The notes below the pieces were generated by a model. It did not search any database and was not told the origin of the DNA. It saw only the letters and a program-made list of their open reading frames with translations. A stretch of 64,000 bases of DNA from Thiomicrorhabdus sp033238645. GTDB lineage: Bacteria > Pseudomonadota > Gammaproteobacteria > Thiomicrospirales > Thiomicrospiraceae. Location: NCBI GenBank assembly GCA_033238645.1, contig BQXR01000010.1:8381-72380 (forward strand), read 5' to 3'. Position 1 is the first letter of the stretch, and the number at the start of each line of letters is the position of its first letter. A program made the position numbers and the translations under genes. Shown one piece after another: positions 9,743-18,199 of this stretch.

Positions 9743-10336
9743 ATGAAACGTCCATTGATTTTTGTACAAGACCCTAATGCTTTAAAAAACTGGTTACTAG
9801 CCTGTGGCTCTGACTCTAAGATTCTTTATGACTTAGAAAATATTAAAGAACGATTTGATCCTTCAGAGGTAATTTTATTAGTTCAACTTTCTGAAAGGGT
9901 CTCTGAAAACAAAATTGCTGCCCTATCTGAACAGCAATTTGACATTTTACTCTTTAGTAATGAACCTTCGAATACCGAAGGATTAAATCTTTTCAAGACA
10001 GGCATAAAAGGCTACTTGAATACGTTTGCTACATCAGAGCGAATAAAACAAGCTCTAATAACCGTAGATGCTGGCAGCATCTGGCTAGGTCAAACAATCA
10101 TGAATGCAATGATTGGTGATTTAAGCAAACAAAAAAGCCCAAATAGTGACTGGGAAAAAGTACTCACTGATAGAGAACTACAAGTGGTCAACTTAGTACT
10201 TGAGTCCAAGAGCAATCGAGAGATTGCGCAAGAACTTGATATTACTGAACGTACTGTCAAATCGCATATGCACAATGTATTTGAAAAGCTGGAAGTTTCG
10301 GACCGTTTGGCATTAGCTTTAAAGATTAAAAACTGA
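9743..10336 (+). CDS. LuxR-type response regulator with atypical receiver (LapR/CsgD-like)
   Basis: 197 residues. The C-terminal helix-turn-helix is typical LuxR/FixJ: LTDRELQVVNLVLESKSN followed by REIAQELDITERTVKSHMHN. The N-terminal 125 residues have the layout of a receiver domain, but where the phospho-acceptor Asp should stand the sequence reads VILLVQLSER, so phosphorylation is doubtful. It lies between lapC and lapE, with 7 bases before lapE. A similarly placed regulator (called LapR or CsgD-like) controls adhesin transport genes in other gammaproteobacteria. It probably regulates this locus and perhaps the unlinked adhesin. Confidence 0.85.
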   Translation: MKRPLIFVQDPNALKNWLLACGSDSKILYDLENIKERFDPSEVILLVQLSERVSENKIAALSEQQFDILLFSNEPSNTEGLNLFKTGIKGYLNTFATSERIKQALITVDAGSIWLGQTIMNAMIGDLSKQKSPNSDWEKVLTDRELQVVNLVLESKSNREIAQELDITERTVKSHMHNVFEKLEVSDRLALALKIKN

Positions 10337-10343
10337 GAAAACT

Positions 10344-11675
10344 ATGAAAATCCATCCAAAACATTCACTATATACTAGACTGATTAGCGGTCTCTTCGTT
10401 ATGTTCAGTATTACCACCACCCAGGCAATGAATCTATCGTCAACTGTAGAAGATGCCATTATGCATAACCCTGAATTTAGAGAACAAATAAAGCTTTATC
10501 AGGGAATTGAATCTGATCTCAAAGGTGCTGAGGGAAGCTGGTATCCTAAAATCGATCTGACGACAGGCATGGGAATAGAAAACATTGATAGAGCTGGTAC
10601 CAGTAAAACTAGCTTAACTCGGACTGAAGCAAGTGCTCGCCTTACACAAAATTTATTTGAAGGTTATGGTACAGTCAATGAAATTTCTCGCCAAGAGGCA
10701 AGATTAGACTCTTCTGCACACTCTGCACAAGCTAAGGCTAATCAGATTGCTTTAGATATGGTTACCGCTTATCTAAATCTGCTTAAAGAGCAAGAGCTTA
10801 AGCAATTGGCTATAGAAAGTAAGTCAACCCATGAGCGTATCCTTGATCAAATTACGCAACGATCCCAAGCGGGTATTGGTAACCAAGTTGAAGTTGATCA
10901 GGCCAAGGGTAGACTTGCTCTATCAAACTCCAACCTAATGGCTGCATACAATAACTATAATGATGCATTAGCGCGCTTCCAACGCGTATTAGGTCGTATG
11001 CCTGATCACAGCCTTGTTAAACCAAACCTTGAAATTATTTTTCCAGAAACGATGGATGAAGCGATTAATATTGCTTTAATTTCACATCCAACGTTGCGTT
11101 CTGCAAATGCAGATATTGCACAGTCTCGTGCACAACACAAAGCAGCAAGTGGCTCTTTTTACCCTAGAGTTGATTTCGAGCTAGAGCAATCCTTTGATAA
11201 CAATACCAATGGAATAGAAGGTAAAAACAACAACCTTCAAGCTATGTTTAGAATGCGATACAACCTATACAATGGTGGTAAAGACACCGCTAATCGTAAT
11301 CGTACAGCAACAGGTGTACAGCAGGCAGCAGAGATAAGAAACAATTCACGTCGTCAGATTATTGAAAACCTAAGCTATGCTTGGGCAGCAAAAACCTATA
11401 TTGCAGAACAGCTTGAATATATTCATCAACACATTCAATTAACGCATGAGACACTTATTGGTTATCGTAAGCAATTTACTCTTGGTCGACGCTCACTTCT
11501 TGACCTATTGAATACAGAAGATGAATACATTAGTGCCTTGATTTCACTTGTGGAAAGTGAAGCTGACTATACCATTGCAGAGTACAGAATACTAAATGCA
11601 ATGGGGAAGTTAAATGATGCACTTGGTGTCAATATTAAATATGCAACCGTTAAGAATGACTATTCAAATGAGTAA
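10344..11675 (+). CDS. lapE: LapE/TolC-family outer membrane channel
   Basis: 443 residues: a signal peptide (about 1-28, ending TTQAMN) and two outer-membrane-efflux repeats (about 30-220 and 235-430) rich in coiled-coil helix. It forms the outer membrane exit duct of the type I secretion system with LapB and LapC. Family features include the first-repeat start LSSTVEDAIMHNPEF and RFQRVLGR near residue 211. It is the last gene of the cluster and converges on a minus-strand gene 34 bases away. Confidence 0.9.
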   Translation: MKIHPKHSLYTRLISGLFVMFSITTTQAMNLSSTVEDAIMHNPEFREQIKLYQGIESDLKGAEGSWYPKIDLTTGMGIENIDRAGTSKTSLTRTEASARLTQNLFEGYGTVNEISRQEARLDSSAHSAQAKANQIALDMVTAYLNLLKEQELKQLAIESKSTHERILDQITQRSQAGIGNQVEVDQAKGRLALSNSNLMAAYNNYNDALARFQRVLGRMPDHSLVKPNLEIIFPETMDEAINIALISHPTLRSANADIAQSRAQHKAASGSFYPRVDFELEQSFDNNTNGIEGKNNNLQAMFRMRYNLYNGGKDTANRNRTATGVQQAAEIRNNSRRQIIENLSYAWAAKTYIAEQLEYIHQHIQLTHETLIGYRKQFTLGRRSLLDLLNTEDEYISALISLVESEADYTIAEYRILNAMGKLNDALGVNIKYATVKNDYSNE

Positions 11676-11709
11676 GTTCGCTTAGCTAGAGTTTGTTATT
11701 AAAGGTTTT

Positions 11710-12396
11710 TTATACTTGAACACTCATCGCTAAAAAGATCTGCCATGCTCCCATAGCAACGACGCTTAAGCCTGCTATTTTTTTAACGATTACATTACGT
11801 GATAGCTTTGTAAAATAGAATGCAAACACACCAATAAATATAAGATTTGGTAAGGTACCTAATCCAAATGCTAGCATAACCAAAGCACCATTAACCGCAC
11901 TACCAGCACTCATTGCCATAATAAGCATGCTATAGACTAATCCACATGGCAACCACCCCCACAACAAGCCATAAAACCAAGCATGGCGGAGTGTTTTGAC
12001 GGGAGTAATACTTTTGGTATAAGGGGATAGTTTTCCCCAAACTTTTTGACCGATTCTCTCTATTGCTACAATCCCAAACCACCAGCCTCCAAGATAGAGC
12101 CCAAGTGCAATCATGAAAACACCCGCAATCATCTGTAGAATTTGCTGCGCAGGCAGGAACACAGCAAGAGATCCAATCAGAGCACCAAGAGAACCAAAAA
12201 TAGCACCTACAATGGCATAACTAGAGATTCTTCCTAAATTGTAGGCCAATTGATAAGGCAGCATACGCCACCAACTTGACTGAACCCGCGGCTCCAAACT
12301 AAAAGTCAACGCCCCTACTACACCGCCACACATTCCCAAACAATGAACACCCCCAAGAAAACCAACCATGAGTGCTGTAATCAATATTGAATCCAT
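11710..12396 (-). CDS. Sulfite exporter TauE/SafE-like family protein (COG2836 type)
   Basis: 228 residues with about six membrane helices. The N-terminal GGVHCLGMCGGVVGAL and the mid-protein GWLPCGLVYS are hallmarks of the COG2836 family, related to the DsbD/CcdA transmembrane fold and often found near cytochrome oxidase assembly genes. The conserved Cys and His residues suggest metal or thiol handling at the membrane. No neighbouring oxidase genes are present, so the role here is open. It lies 12 bases downstream of comM. Confidence 0.75.
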   Translation of the reverse strand: MDSILITALMVGFLGGVHCLGMCGGVVGALTFSLEPRVQSSWWRMLPYQLAYNLGRISSYAIVGAIFGSLGALIGSLAVFLPAQQILQMIAGVFMIALGLYLGGWWFGIVAIERIGQKVWGKLSPYTKSITPVKTLRHAWFYGLLWGWLPCGLVYSMLIMAMSAGSAVNGALVMLAFGLGTLPNLIFIGVFAFYFTKLSRNVIVKKIAGLSVVAMGAWQIFLAMSVQV

Positions 12397-12408
12397 TCCA
12401 AACCTTTA

Positions 12409-13935
12409 TTAAATTCTATCCAAAGAACGATAACCCAATGCTTCAGCAATATGCTGACTATTTACCCCTTCTAGACCTTCCATATCTGCCAATGTACGAC
12501 TAATTCGTAGAATACGATGATATGCACGGGCAGATAAGCCAAGCTTACTGACAGCCTGTTCTAGAAGTTTAGTGCAAGGCTCATCTAACGCGACTACCAA
12601 AGCAAGTTGCTTCGTTGTCAGCTCTCCATTTAAACAACCTTGACGATCATATTGACGAACACGGCTTGAAACGACTCTCTTCTGTACCACATGGCTGCTC
12701 TCGCCACTGCTTGCATCTGACTGTAAGTCAGATATTTCGACAGCAGGCACCTCGATATGTAGATCTATACGGTCTAACAGAGGCCCTGATATCTTTTTTT
12801 GGTAGCGATGGATTTGATCAGGCGTATCTCGACATCGACCTAGAATATCATCAGAAAAATATCCTGAAGGAGAGGGGTTCATTGCTGTCACCAATAGACA
12901 GTTAGCAGGATATTTGACCTGCTGATTCACTCTAGAAATTTCTACATGCTTGGTTTCTAAGGGCTCCCTTAAGGCCTCCAATACCCCCCTGCCGAATTCC
13001 GGTAACTCATCAAGAAATAGCACTCCATTATGCGATAAAGAGACAGCCCCAGGTTTTGGATAAGTACCCCCTCCTACAATTGCCGCTGCAGAAGCCGTAT
13101 GATGGGGAGAGATAAATGGACGATGGTAAAAACTTGCGCCTTCAATCTCTTTACCGCTAACAGATCTAATGGTCGCAGACTCTATCGCCTCCTGCTGACT
13201 TAAGGACGGCAACAAAGTGACTAACCTTGAAGCAAGCATGCTTTTACCTGAACCAGGCGGGCCAACCATTATTAATGAGTGATGTCCACTGGCACAAATC
13301 TCCAACACTCGCTTAGCCTGAAACTGACCAACGACATCCGATAAATCAATAGGATAACAACAGGCATCAAGCCCAATAGGTCTATTTTCGGGACATGATC
13401 CAATGGTCTGTTCACCCATTAGAACTCGACAAACCTCTTTAAGATCTCTTACCAAAATAAAATGCGGTGATACCTGACTATCCAACAGGGATAACATAGC
13501 TTCATCTATATTCTCTTGCGGGAGAAGGCAGATATGCCCAGACTCTCTAGCAGCCAATAAACTAGGTAAAACACCTTTGATGGGTCTAATTCTGCCATTT
13601 AAAGCTAACTCACCCAGTAGTTCGAAACCTGAAATATCAACGGCTTCAAGCTGTCCAGTTGCAATTAGGATACCAATAGCTATTGAAAGGTCATAGCGCC
13701 CCCCTGACTTCGGTAGATCAGCAGGCGCTAAATTAACCGTAATTCTTTTCGGGGGAATGGTAAAACCAGAACTAAGAATGGCACTTCTAACCCTATCCTT
13801 ACTCTCCTTAACAGACGTCTCAGGCAGCCCTACAATAGATAGCGAAGGTAGCCCATTACTTGCATGAACTTCCACCGAGACAATTGGTGACTCAATACCA
13901 TTTAATGCACGACTTGTAACAGCAGCTAGATTCAT
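12409..13935 (-). CDS. comM: YifB/ComM family Mg-chelatase-like AAA+ ATPase
   Basis: About 508 residues from the chosen start. ComM is a hexameric branch-migration helicase that helps incorporate transforming DNA. An N-terminal Lon-like ChlI domain (LNGIESPIVSVEVHASNGLP) precedes the AAA+ domain with Walker A MVGPPGSGKSMLASRL and the conserved HHTASAAAIVGGG, and the C-terminal domain contains RAYHRILRISRTLADM. The frame is open 9 codons further upstream, but the ATG at 13935 is preceded by GAGGAG and aligns with family N-termini (MNLAAVTSRAL). It starts 36 bases after ubiK. Confidence 0.9.
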   Translation of the reverse strand: MNLAAVTSRALNGIESPIVSVEVHASNGLPSLSIVGLPETSVKESKDRVRSAILSSGFTIPPKRITVNLAPADLPKSGGRYDLSIAIGILIATGQLEAVDISGFELLGELALNGRIRPIKGVLPSLLAARESGHICLLPQENIDEAMLSLLDSQVSPHFILVRDLKEVCRVLMGEQTIGSCPENRPIGLDACCYPIDLSDVVGQFQAKRVLEICASGHHSLIMVGPPGSGKSMLASRLVTLLPSLSQQEAIESATIRSVSGKEIEGASFYHRPFISPHHTASAAAIVGGGTYPKPGAVSLSHNGVLFLDELPEFGRGVLEALREPLETKHVEISRVNQQVKYPANCLLVTAMNPSPSGYFSDDILGRCRDTPDQIHRYQKKISGPLLDRIDLHIEVPAVEISDLQSDASSGESSHVVQKRVVSSRVRQYDRQGCLNGELTTKQLALVVALDEPCTKLLEQAVSKLGLSARAYHRILRISRTLADMEGLEGVNSQHIAEALGYRSLDRI

Positions 13936-13971
13936 AGGTCTCCTCAAAGCATGCCATAGCAATAAAATTGA

Positions 13972-14226
13972 TTATTTTGAACTGCCGTCTCTAGACTCAA
14001 GTTCTGCAACAACCTTTTCTAAATCTTCTAACTTAGTACGTGTTTTAGCCAAGACCCCTGCTTGTATATCAAACTCTTGACGGCTTACTAAGTCCATCTT
14101 CTCGAAAGAACGCGAGAGAATTGCCTTAATCTGATCCTGCAAACCTAATGGCATCTTGCCGATTCCCTGCGGGATATTATCTGCCAACTTTTTAGCAACC
14201 TCTTCCAACTGATTTACATTAAGCAT
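13972..14226 (-). CDS. ubiK: Ubiquinone biosynthesis accessory factor UbiK
   Basis: 84 residues, the usual size of the BMFP/UbiK (YqiC) family. The N-terminal half is amphipathic (MLNVNQLEEVAKKLADNIP, then GIGKMPLGLQDQIKAILS) and the C-terminal half is a coiled coil (VLAKTRTKLEDLEKVVAELE). UbiK binds UbiJ and supports aerobic ubiquinone synthesis. It is the first gene of a minus-strand run with comM, an arrangement seen in other gammaproteobacteria. Confidence 0.9.
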   Translation of the reverse strand: MLNVNQLEEVAKKLADNIPQGIGKMPLGLQDQIKAILSRSFEKMDLVSRQEFDIQAGVLAKTRTKLEDLEKVVAELESRDGSSK

Positions 14227-14422
14227 TACGACTCCAAAATGATATTAAATAACAGCACAAACTATACCTTTTTATAGGCTTTTATTCCAGACATAGTAAC
14301 AACCTAGCCACTAAGAACATTGATTCTCATTAATATAATAAAGGCTGATATTTACAGTAAGCCACAATTTCATTCATGCTAAAATTAACTTACAAAATAT
14401 TCGTAAGTAAGGGCTTCTCTTC

Positions 14423-15481
14423 ATGATCAAAACAAAAGATTCACCGCAAAAAGCACTTCAGATTTTCCAAATGCTTGCGGAAACATTTAAAGAGCACGAT
14501 ATTAGCCCCACTCCACTAAATTACTACGTTTTGTACGAATACCTTAAGGGAAACATTCCCCAACTACGTCAAGAACTTGATGCTGCCCTAAATAATCCAT
14601 TTGGTTACAACGATCGCTTAGGAAAGCGACTATATGATACTTATTTAGTTGATGGTGACTCATCAAACTCTGAATTTGATCGAGCTTTTAAACGCTTAAT
14701 TGATGTCATGGTTAAGAAGATGAATTTATGGAGTGATCGACTAGAAACTCACACAGAAGAGCTTGATAAGTGCACTGAACAACTATCTGATCCTGATCTA
14801 AATAGTGATGAAATAAAGCGTATAACAAACTCTGTCATTAACACCGCCTCGTCAATGAAAGCAAGTTCTCAGGCCTTTCAAGAGGAGATGCTAAACAGTA
14901 CTGATGCGATACATGAACTAAAACGCCAACTCATTGAGGCGCGCACTGAGGCGATGACAGATGAACTAACTGAGATAGGTAATAGAAAAGCTTTTAACCT
15001 CGCGCTTTCTGAACTAATGTTGGACGCTGAAGATAATCCAGGCAGCCTATGTTTAATGCTCAGTGATATTGATCACTTTAAGCTCTTCAATGACACATAT
15101 GGACACCTAGTTGGCGATAGTGTATTGCGCTACTATGCAAGTATCATGAAAAAAAGTAAAAAAGACAATGAAACTATATGCCGCTATGGCGGTGAAGAGT
15201 TTGCTGTTATATTTGCAGACTCGAGCCTTGACGAGGCAACAGTACGCTCTGAAGAGATTCGTCATGCTATCGAGACGGCACAACTTAAACGCAAAAACTC
15301 ATCTGAACCACTGAGAACAATTACAGCTTCTTTTGGTATAGCGACTTTCAAAGGTAGCTCAGAGACTGAAAAAGAGTTGATTGAACGAGCAGATAAAGCA
15401 CTCTATCTTGCTAAGAATCAGGGACGAAACCAGGTCGTTAATGAAAATGAACTCGCAGAGAGCCTTAAAAAGGCTAAATAA
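14423..15481 (+). CDS. GGDEF diguanylate cyclase
   Basis: 352 residues. The N-terminal 175 residues are helical with no recognised sensor domain, and no membrane segment is seen. The C-terminal GGDEF domain (about 185-345) is intact: TDELTEIGNRKAF, DIDHFKLFNDTYGH and the active-site loop RYGGEEFAVIF near residue 255. It should make c-di-GMP in the cytoplasm. A primary inhibitory site (RxxD, five residues before the loop) is not present in the usual form. It converges on the SPOR gene with a 13-base gap. A link to LapD, 10 kb away, is plausible but not shown. Confidence 0.9.
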   Translation: MIKTKDSPQKALQIFQMLAETFKEHDISPTPLNYYVLYEYLKGNIPQLRQELDAALNNPFGYNDRLGKRLYDTYLVDGDSSNSEFDRAFKRLIDVMVKKMNLWSDRLETHTEELDKCTEQLSDPDLNSDEIKRITNSVINTASSMKASSQAFQEEMLNSTDAIHELKRQLIEARTEAMTDELTEIGNRKAFNLALSELMLDAEDNPGSLCLMLSDIDHFKLFNDTYGHLVGDSVLRYYASIMKKSKKDNETICRYGGEEFAVIFADSSLDEATVRSEEIRHAIETAQLKRKNSSEPLRTITASFGIATFKGSSETEKELIERADKALYLAKNQGRNQVVNENELAESLKKAK

Positions 15482-15494
15482 CTCTAATCTAAGA

Positions 15495-16190
15495 TTATTT
15501 ATTACTATTATTTACTTGATCTGAGGATTTAACAGAAGCTTTTATCAACAAGGTATCAACACCAAAACGGCGCAATTCATTTCTACGTTTATTCATCTGC
15601 AAACGATCCGTATATGGACCTGCCCGTAGACGGTAGTAGGTTCTACTACCTTTATGTAACACTGACAGCTCCAATACCTGTCCTCGTCTAGCTAAACGCT
15701 TTAACTCTTGCTTAGCCACTGATTCTGAGCCAAATGAACCCGCCTGAATATAGTAAGGGTGCTTCATTTGAACAGAAATTGGCTCGGCTTCAACCACAAC
15801 CTCAGTTTGACTTAAACCTTGATAAAAAGAGAAGTTTTGCTTTAATTCAATAGGTGTTTTCTGTACTTGAGAGGTAGGTATAACGACCTCATTCACCAAC
15901 TCAACTCTAGGCTGGAGCTGTTCTGAAATTTTCTCTATAGACTCTATTGCAACCTGCTTGAGCTCAACAGTAGACTGAAAAACATCCGCATCGACAAGTT
16001 TAGATGGCGCAACGCTGTTAAAAGAGAAGTTCTGAAAGGTAAATAACCCTACCAATAAGAGCGCTGAAAGAAAAAAACCAACACTCCAAACTAGAGAAAC
16101 TGAGCGCTTCTCTTCCTCCGCCCCCCCCTGCTGAGATTTACGTTGAAAACCTTGCTTAGAAGCATGCCCATGACGGTAATCACGAGCCAT
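15495..16190 (-). CDS. SPOR-domain cell division protein (FtsN-like)
   Basis: 231 residues: a basic cytoplasmic N-terminus (about 1-30), one TM helix (VSLVWSVGFFLSALLLVGLF, about 31-50), a periplasmic linker, and a C-terminal SPOR domain (about 145-220; PYYIQAGSFGSESVAKQEL and YRLRAGPYTDR). SPOR domains bind septal peptidoglycan lacking stem peptides. Its position directly after argS (stop and start adjoin) is typical of the FtsN-like gene of gammaproteobacteria. A C8 tract with the dispersed repeat lies on the opposite strand and encodes QQGGA near residues 20-24. Confidence 0.85.
   Translation of the reverse strand: MARDYRHGHASKQGFQRKSQQGGAEEEKRSVSLVWSVGFFLSALLLVGLFTFQNFSFNSVAPSKLVDADVFQSTVELKQVAIESIEKISEQLQPRVELVNEVVIPTSQVQKTPIELKQNFSFYQGLSQTEVVVEAEPISVQMKHPYYIQAGSFGSESVAKQELKRLARRGQVLELSVLHKGSRTYYRLRAGPYTDRLQMNKRRNELRRFGVDTLLIKASVKSSDQVNNSNK
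16131..16148 (+). repeat. Dispersed C-tract repeat (C8), antisense to SPOR gene
   Basis: Eight Cs then TGCTGAGATT. It lies on the + strand although the gene is on the - strand, so its orientation follows the chromosome and not the gene. Confidence 0.6.
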
Positions 16191-17954
16191 CTACATCTGC
16201 TCAGGGGCTGAAACACCAATAATTGCTAGTCCATTCTTTATTACTTGCTGTACAGCACAGATTAGCGTTAAACGAGCCTGACGAGTTGCATCATCCTCTA
16301 CAATAAACTGGCTAGCATTGTAGTAAGAGTGTAAAGCATGCGCTAAATTTTTCAGGTAGTAAGCAATTTGGTGAGGCTCATAGACTAACGCAGCACGTGC
16401 AACAATATCAGGATATTTTGCCAGCTCTGTCGCAATATGCGTCTCTTGATCACTTCCTAAACCATTTAAAGCCTCTAAGCCTGTATCAAGATCAAGTATA
16501 TAACCCTTCTCTTCAGCCTGGGCTAAAACACGGCAAATTCGAGCATGTGCATACTGAATATAGTAAACAGGATTCTCATTTGATTTTGATACAGCAAGGT
16601 CTAAATCAAAATCCATGTGCTGTTCTGATTTACGTTGAACATAGAAGAAACGAGCCGCATCACAACCCACTTCTTCACGCAATTCACGCAAAGTAACAAA
16701 TTGCCCACTACGAGTCGACATCGCTAGCTTTTCGCCACCTCGATACAAAATCGCAAACTGTACCAATATCACTTCTAAAGCCTCAGGATTAGTTCCCATC
16801 GCTGTCATAGCGGCTTTAACTCTCGGCACATAACCGTGGTGGTCAGATCCCCAAATATCAATTAAGAGATCAAAACCACGCTCTAATTTATTGAAATGGT
16901 AAGCAATATCTGATGCAAAATACGTCTTTAAACCATTATCACGCACCACTACACGATCTTTTTCATCACCATAATCAGTAGAGCGGAACCATAGAGCTCC
17001 GCCCTTCTCATAGATTTTATCTGCTGCTTGTAACTTTTCAATTGAAGCATCGATCACACCAGTATCCATCAATGCACGCTCAGAGAACCACTCTTCAAAA
17101 GTCACACCAAAACCTGCTAGATCCTGCTTAATATCAGCCAAAATAGAGTTTACTGCAGCGCTAAATACGGCTTCATAATGGGTAGCTCCCAGTAAATTTT
17201 TGGCCTTTACGATAAGGTCATCAATATGTTTCTCTTTATCCCCCCCCTCTTGACCTTCATCTGCACAAACACCCGCAAATACTTCAAGGGTAGTTCGCTT
17301 CAATGTCGAACCAAACTCAGCTTTCAGCGTTTCACTAATCTCATAGATATAATCACCTTTATAGCCATTGCTTGGAAAAGTCACCTCTTCATCACACAGA
17401 GACAGATAACGCAACCAAACAGACGTTGCTAAAATATCCATCTGACGACCTGCATCATTCACATAATATTCACGTGAAACCTTAAAACCAGCCACAGCCA
17501 ATAAATTTGCAACACTCGCACCATAAGCCGCACCACGACCATGACCCACATGCAGGGGCCCTGTTGGATTAGCTGAGACAAACTCAACCAATACCGACTT
17601 ACCTTGACCAACATTACAGCAACCAAAATCAGATTTTTGCTTTAAGACCGCTTCAACAATGGCAAACTTGGCTGAATCATTGACAAAGAAATTAATAAAA
17701 CCAGGCCCAGCAATCTCAACTTTTTCAATGACCGCTTCTTCAGAAACTAACTCAACGATCTTCTCAGCCAATATTCTTGGCGGCATGCCTGCAGCCTTAG
17801 TTAACATCATCGCCAAATTAGTCGCAAAATCACCATGCGATTTATCACGTGTATTTTCAACATTGATGCGAGGACTTAAGTCTTCAGGAATAACCCCTTG
17901 AACTTTTAATTGTTGAATAACATCGGTCAAAATTTGTGCAATTTGCTGCTTCAT
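16191..17954 (-). CDS. argS: Arginyl-tRNA synthetase
   Basis: 587 residues, a full-length class I ArgRS. The HIGH-type motif is in ANPTGPLHVGHGRG (about 130-143) and the KMSKS-type loop is KLAMSTRSGQ. The N-terminal Add1 domain (MKQQIAQILTDVIQQL) and the C-terminal anticodon-binding DALR domain (about 460-587) are present. It charges tRNA-Arg. A run of 8 Cs on the + strand at 17240-17247 encodes EGGDKEK and could be a slippage site, but it lacks the rest of the dispersed repeat. Confidence 0.96.
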   Translation of the reverse strand: MKQQIAQILTDVIQQLKVQGVIPEDLSPRINVENTRDKSHGDFATNLAMMLTKAAGMPPRILAEKIVELVSEEAVIEKVEIAGPGFINFFVNDSAKFAIVEAVLKQKSDFGCCNVGQGKSVLVEFVSANPTGPLHVGHGRGAAYGASVANLLAVAGFKVSREYYVNDAGRQMDILATSVWLRYLSLCDEEVTFPSNGYKGDYIYEISETLKAEFGSTLKRTTLEVFAGVCADEGQEGGDKEKHIDDLIVKAKNLLGATHYEAVFSAAVNSILADIKQDLAGFGVTFEEWFSERALMDTGVIDASIEKLQAADKIYEKGGALWFRSTDYGDEKDRVVVRDNGLKTYFASDIAYHFNKLERGFDLLIDIWGSDHHGYVPRVKAAMTAMGTNPEALEVILVQFAILYRGGEKLAMSTRSGQFVTLRELREEVGCDAARFFYVQRKSEQHMDFDLDLAVSKSNENPVYYIQYAHARICRVLAQAEEKGYILDLDTGLEALNGLGSDQETHIATELAKYPDIVARAALVYEPHQIAYYLKNLAHALHSYYNASQFIVEDDATRQARLTLICAVQQVIKNGLAIIGVSAPEQM

Positions 17955-18135
17955 GAGAAGGTCTCTTTACTTGAGAAAGGTTAGAAATGACACTTAGAGA
18001 TAAAAATCAATCCAAAAAGCGACATATACAAAATATAGCCAGGTATTTTACTAAAAAATAGTGCTTCAAAAAATGATTTTTAATGAGAACAGGAGTGAAC
18101 CTTTGAAATATTATCTAGATTCAAGATGGGCAATG

Positions 18136-18172
18136 AAAAAAGCCACCTAAAATCACTTTTAGATGGCTTTAA
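18136..18172 (-). terminator. Intrinsic terminator of topA
   Basis: Arms of 14 bases at 18139-18152 and 18157-18170 pair with a single mismatch around a 4-base loop. Read on the minus strand, the hairpin lies about 30 bases after the topA stop and ends in a T-run. A-runs on both sides mean it could also work in the other direction. Confidence 0.8.
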
Positions 18173-18199
18173 AAAATAGTCAACTTGTATAGAACAATC

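Noticed and set aside
12984..13704. C6 runs in comM at 12984 and 13699 as further dispersed-repeat copies
   Set aside because: The tails (TGCCGAATT, TGACTTCGG) do not match TGCTCAAAAT well enough; likely ordinary codons.
14320..14345. Fur-box-like TTGATTCTCATTAATAT upstream of the GGDEF gene
   Set aside because: Only a half-site match in AT-rich DNA; not strong enough to call.
17240..17250. C8 run in argS as a repeat copy
   Set aside because: Followed by TCTTGACC, not TGCTC; kept only as a possible slippage site.
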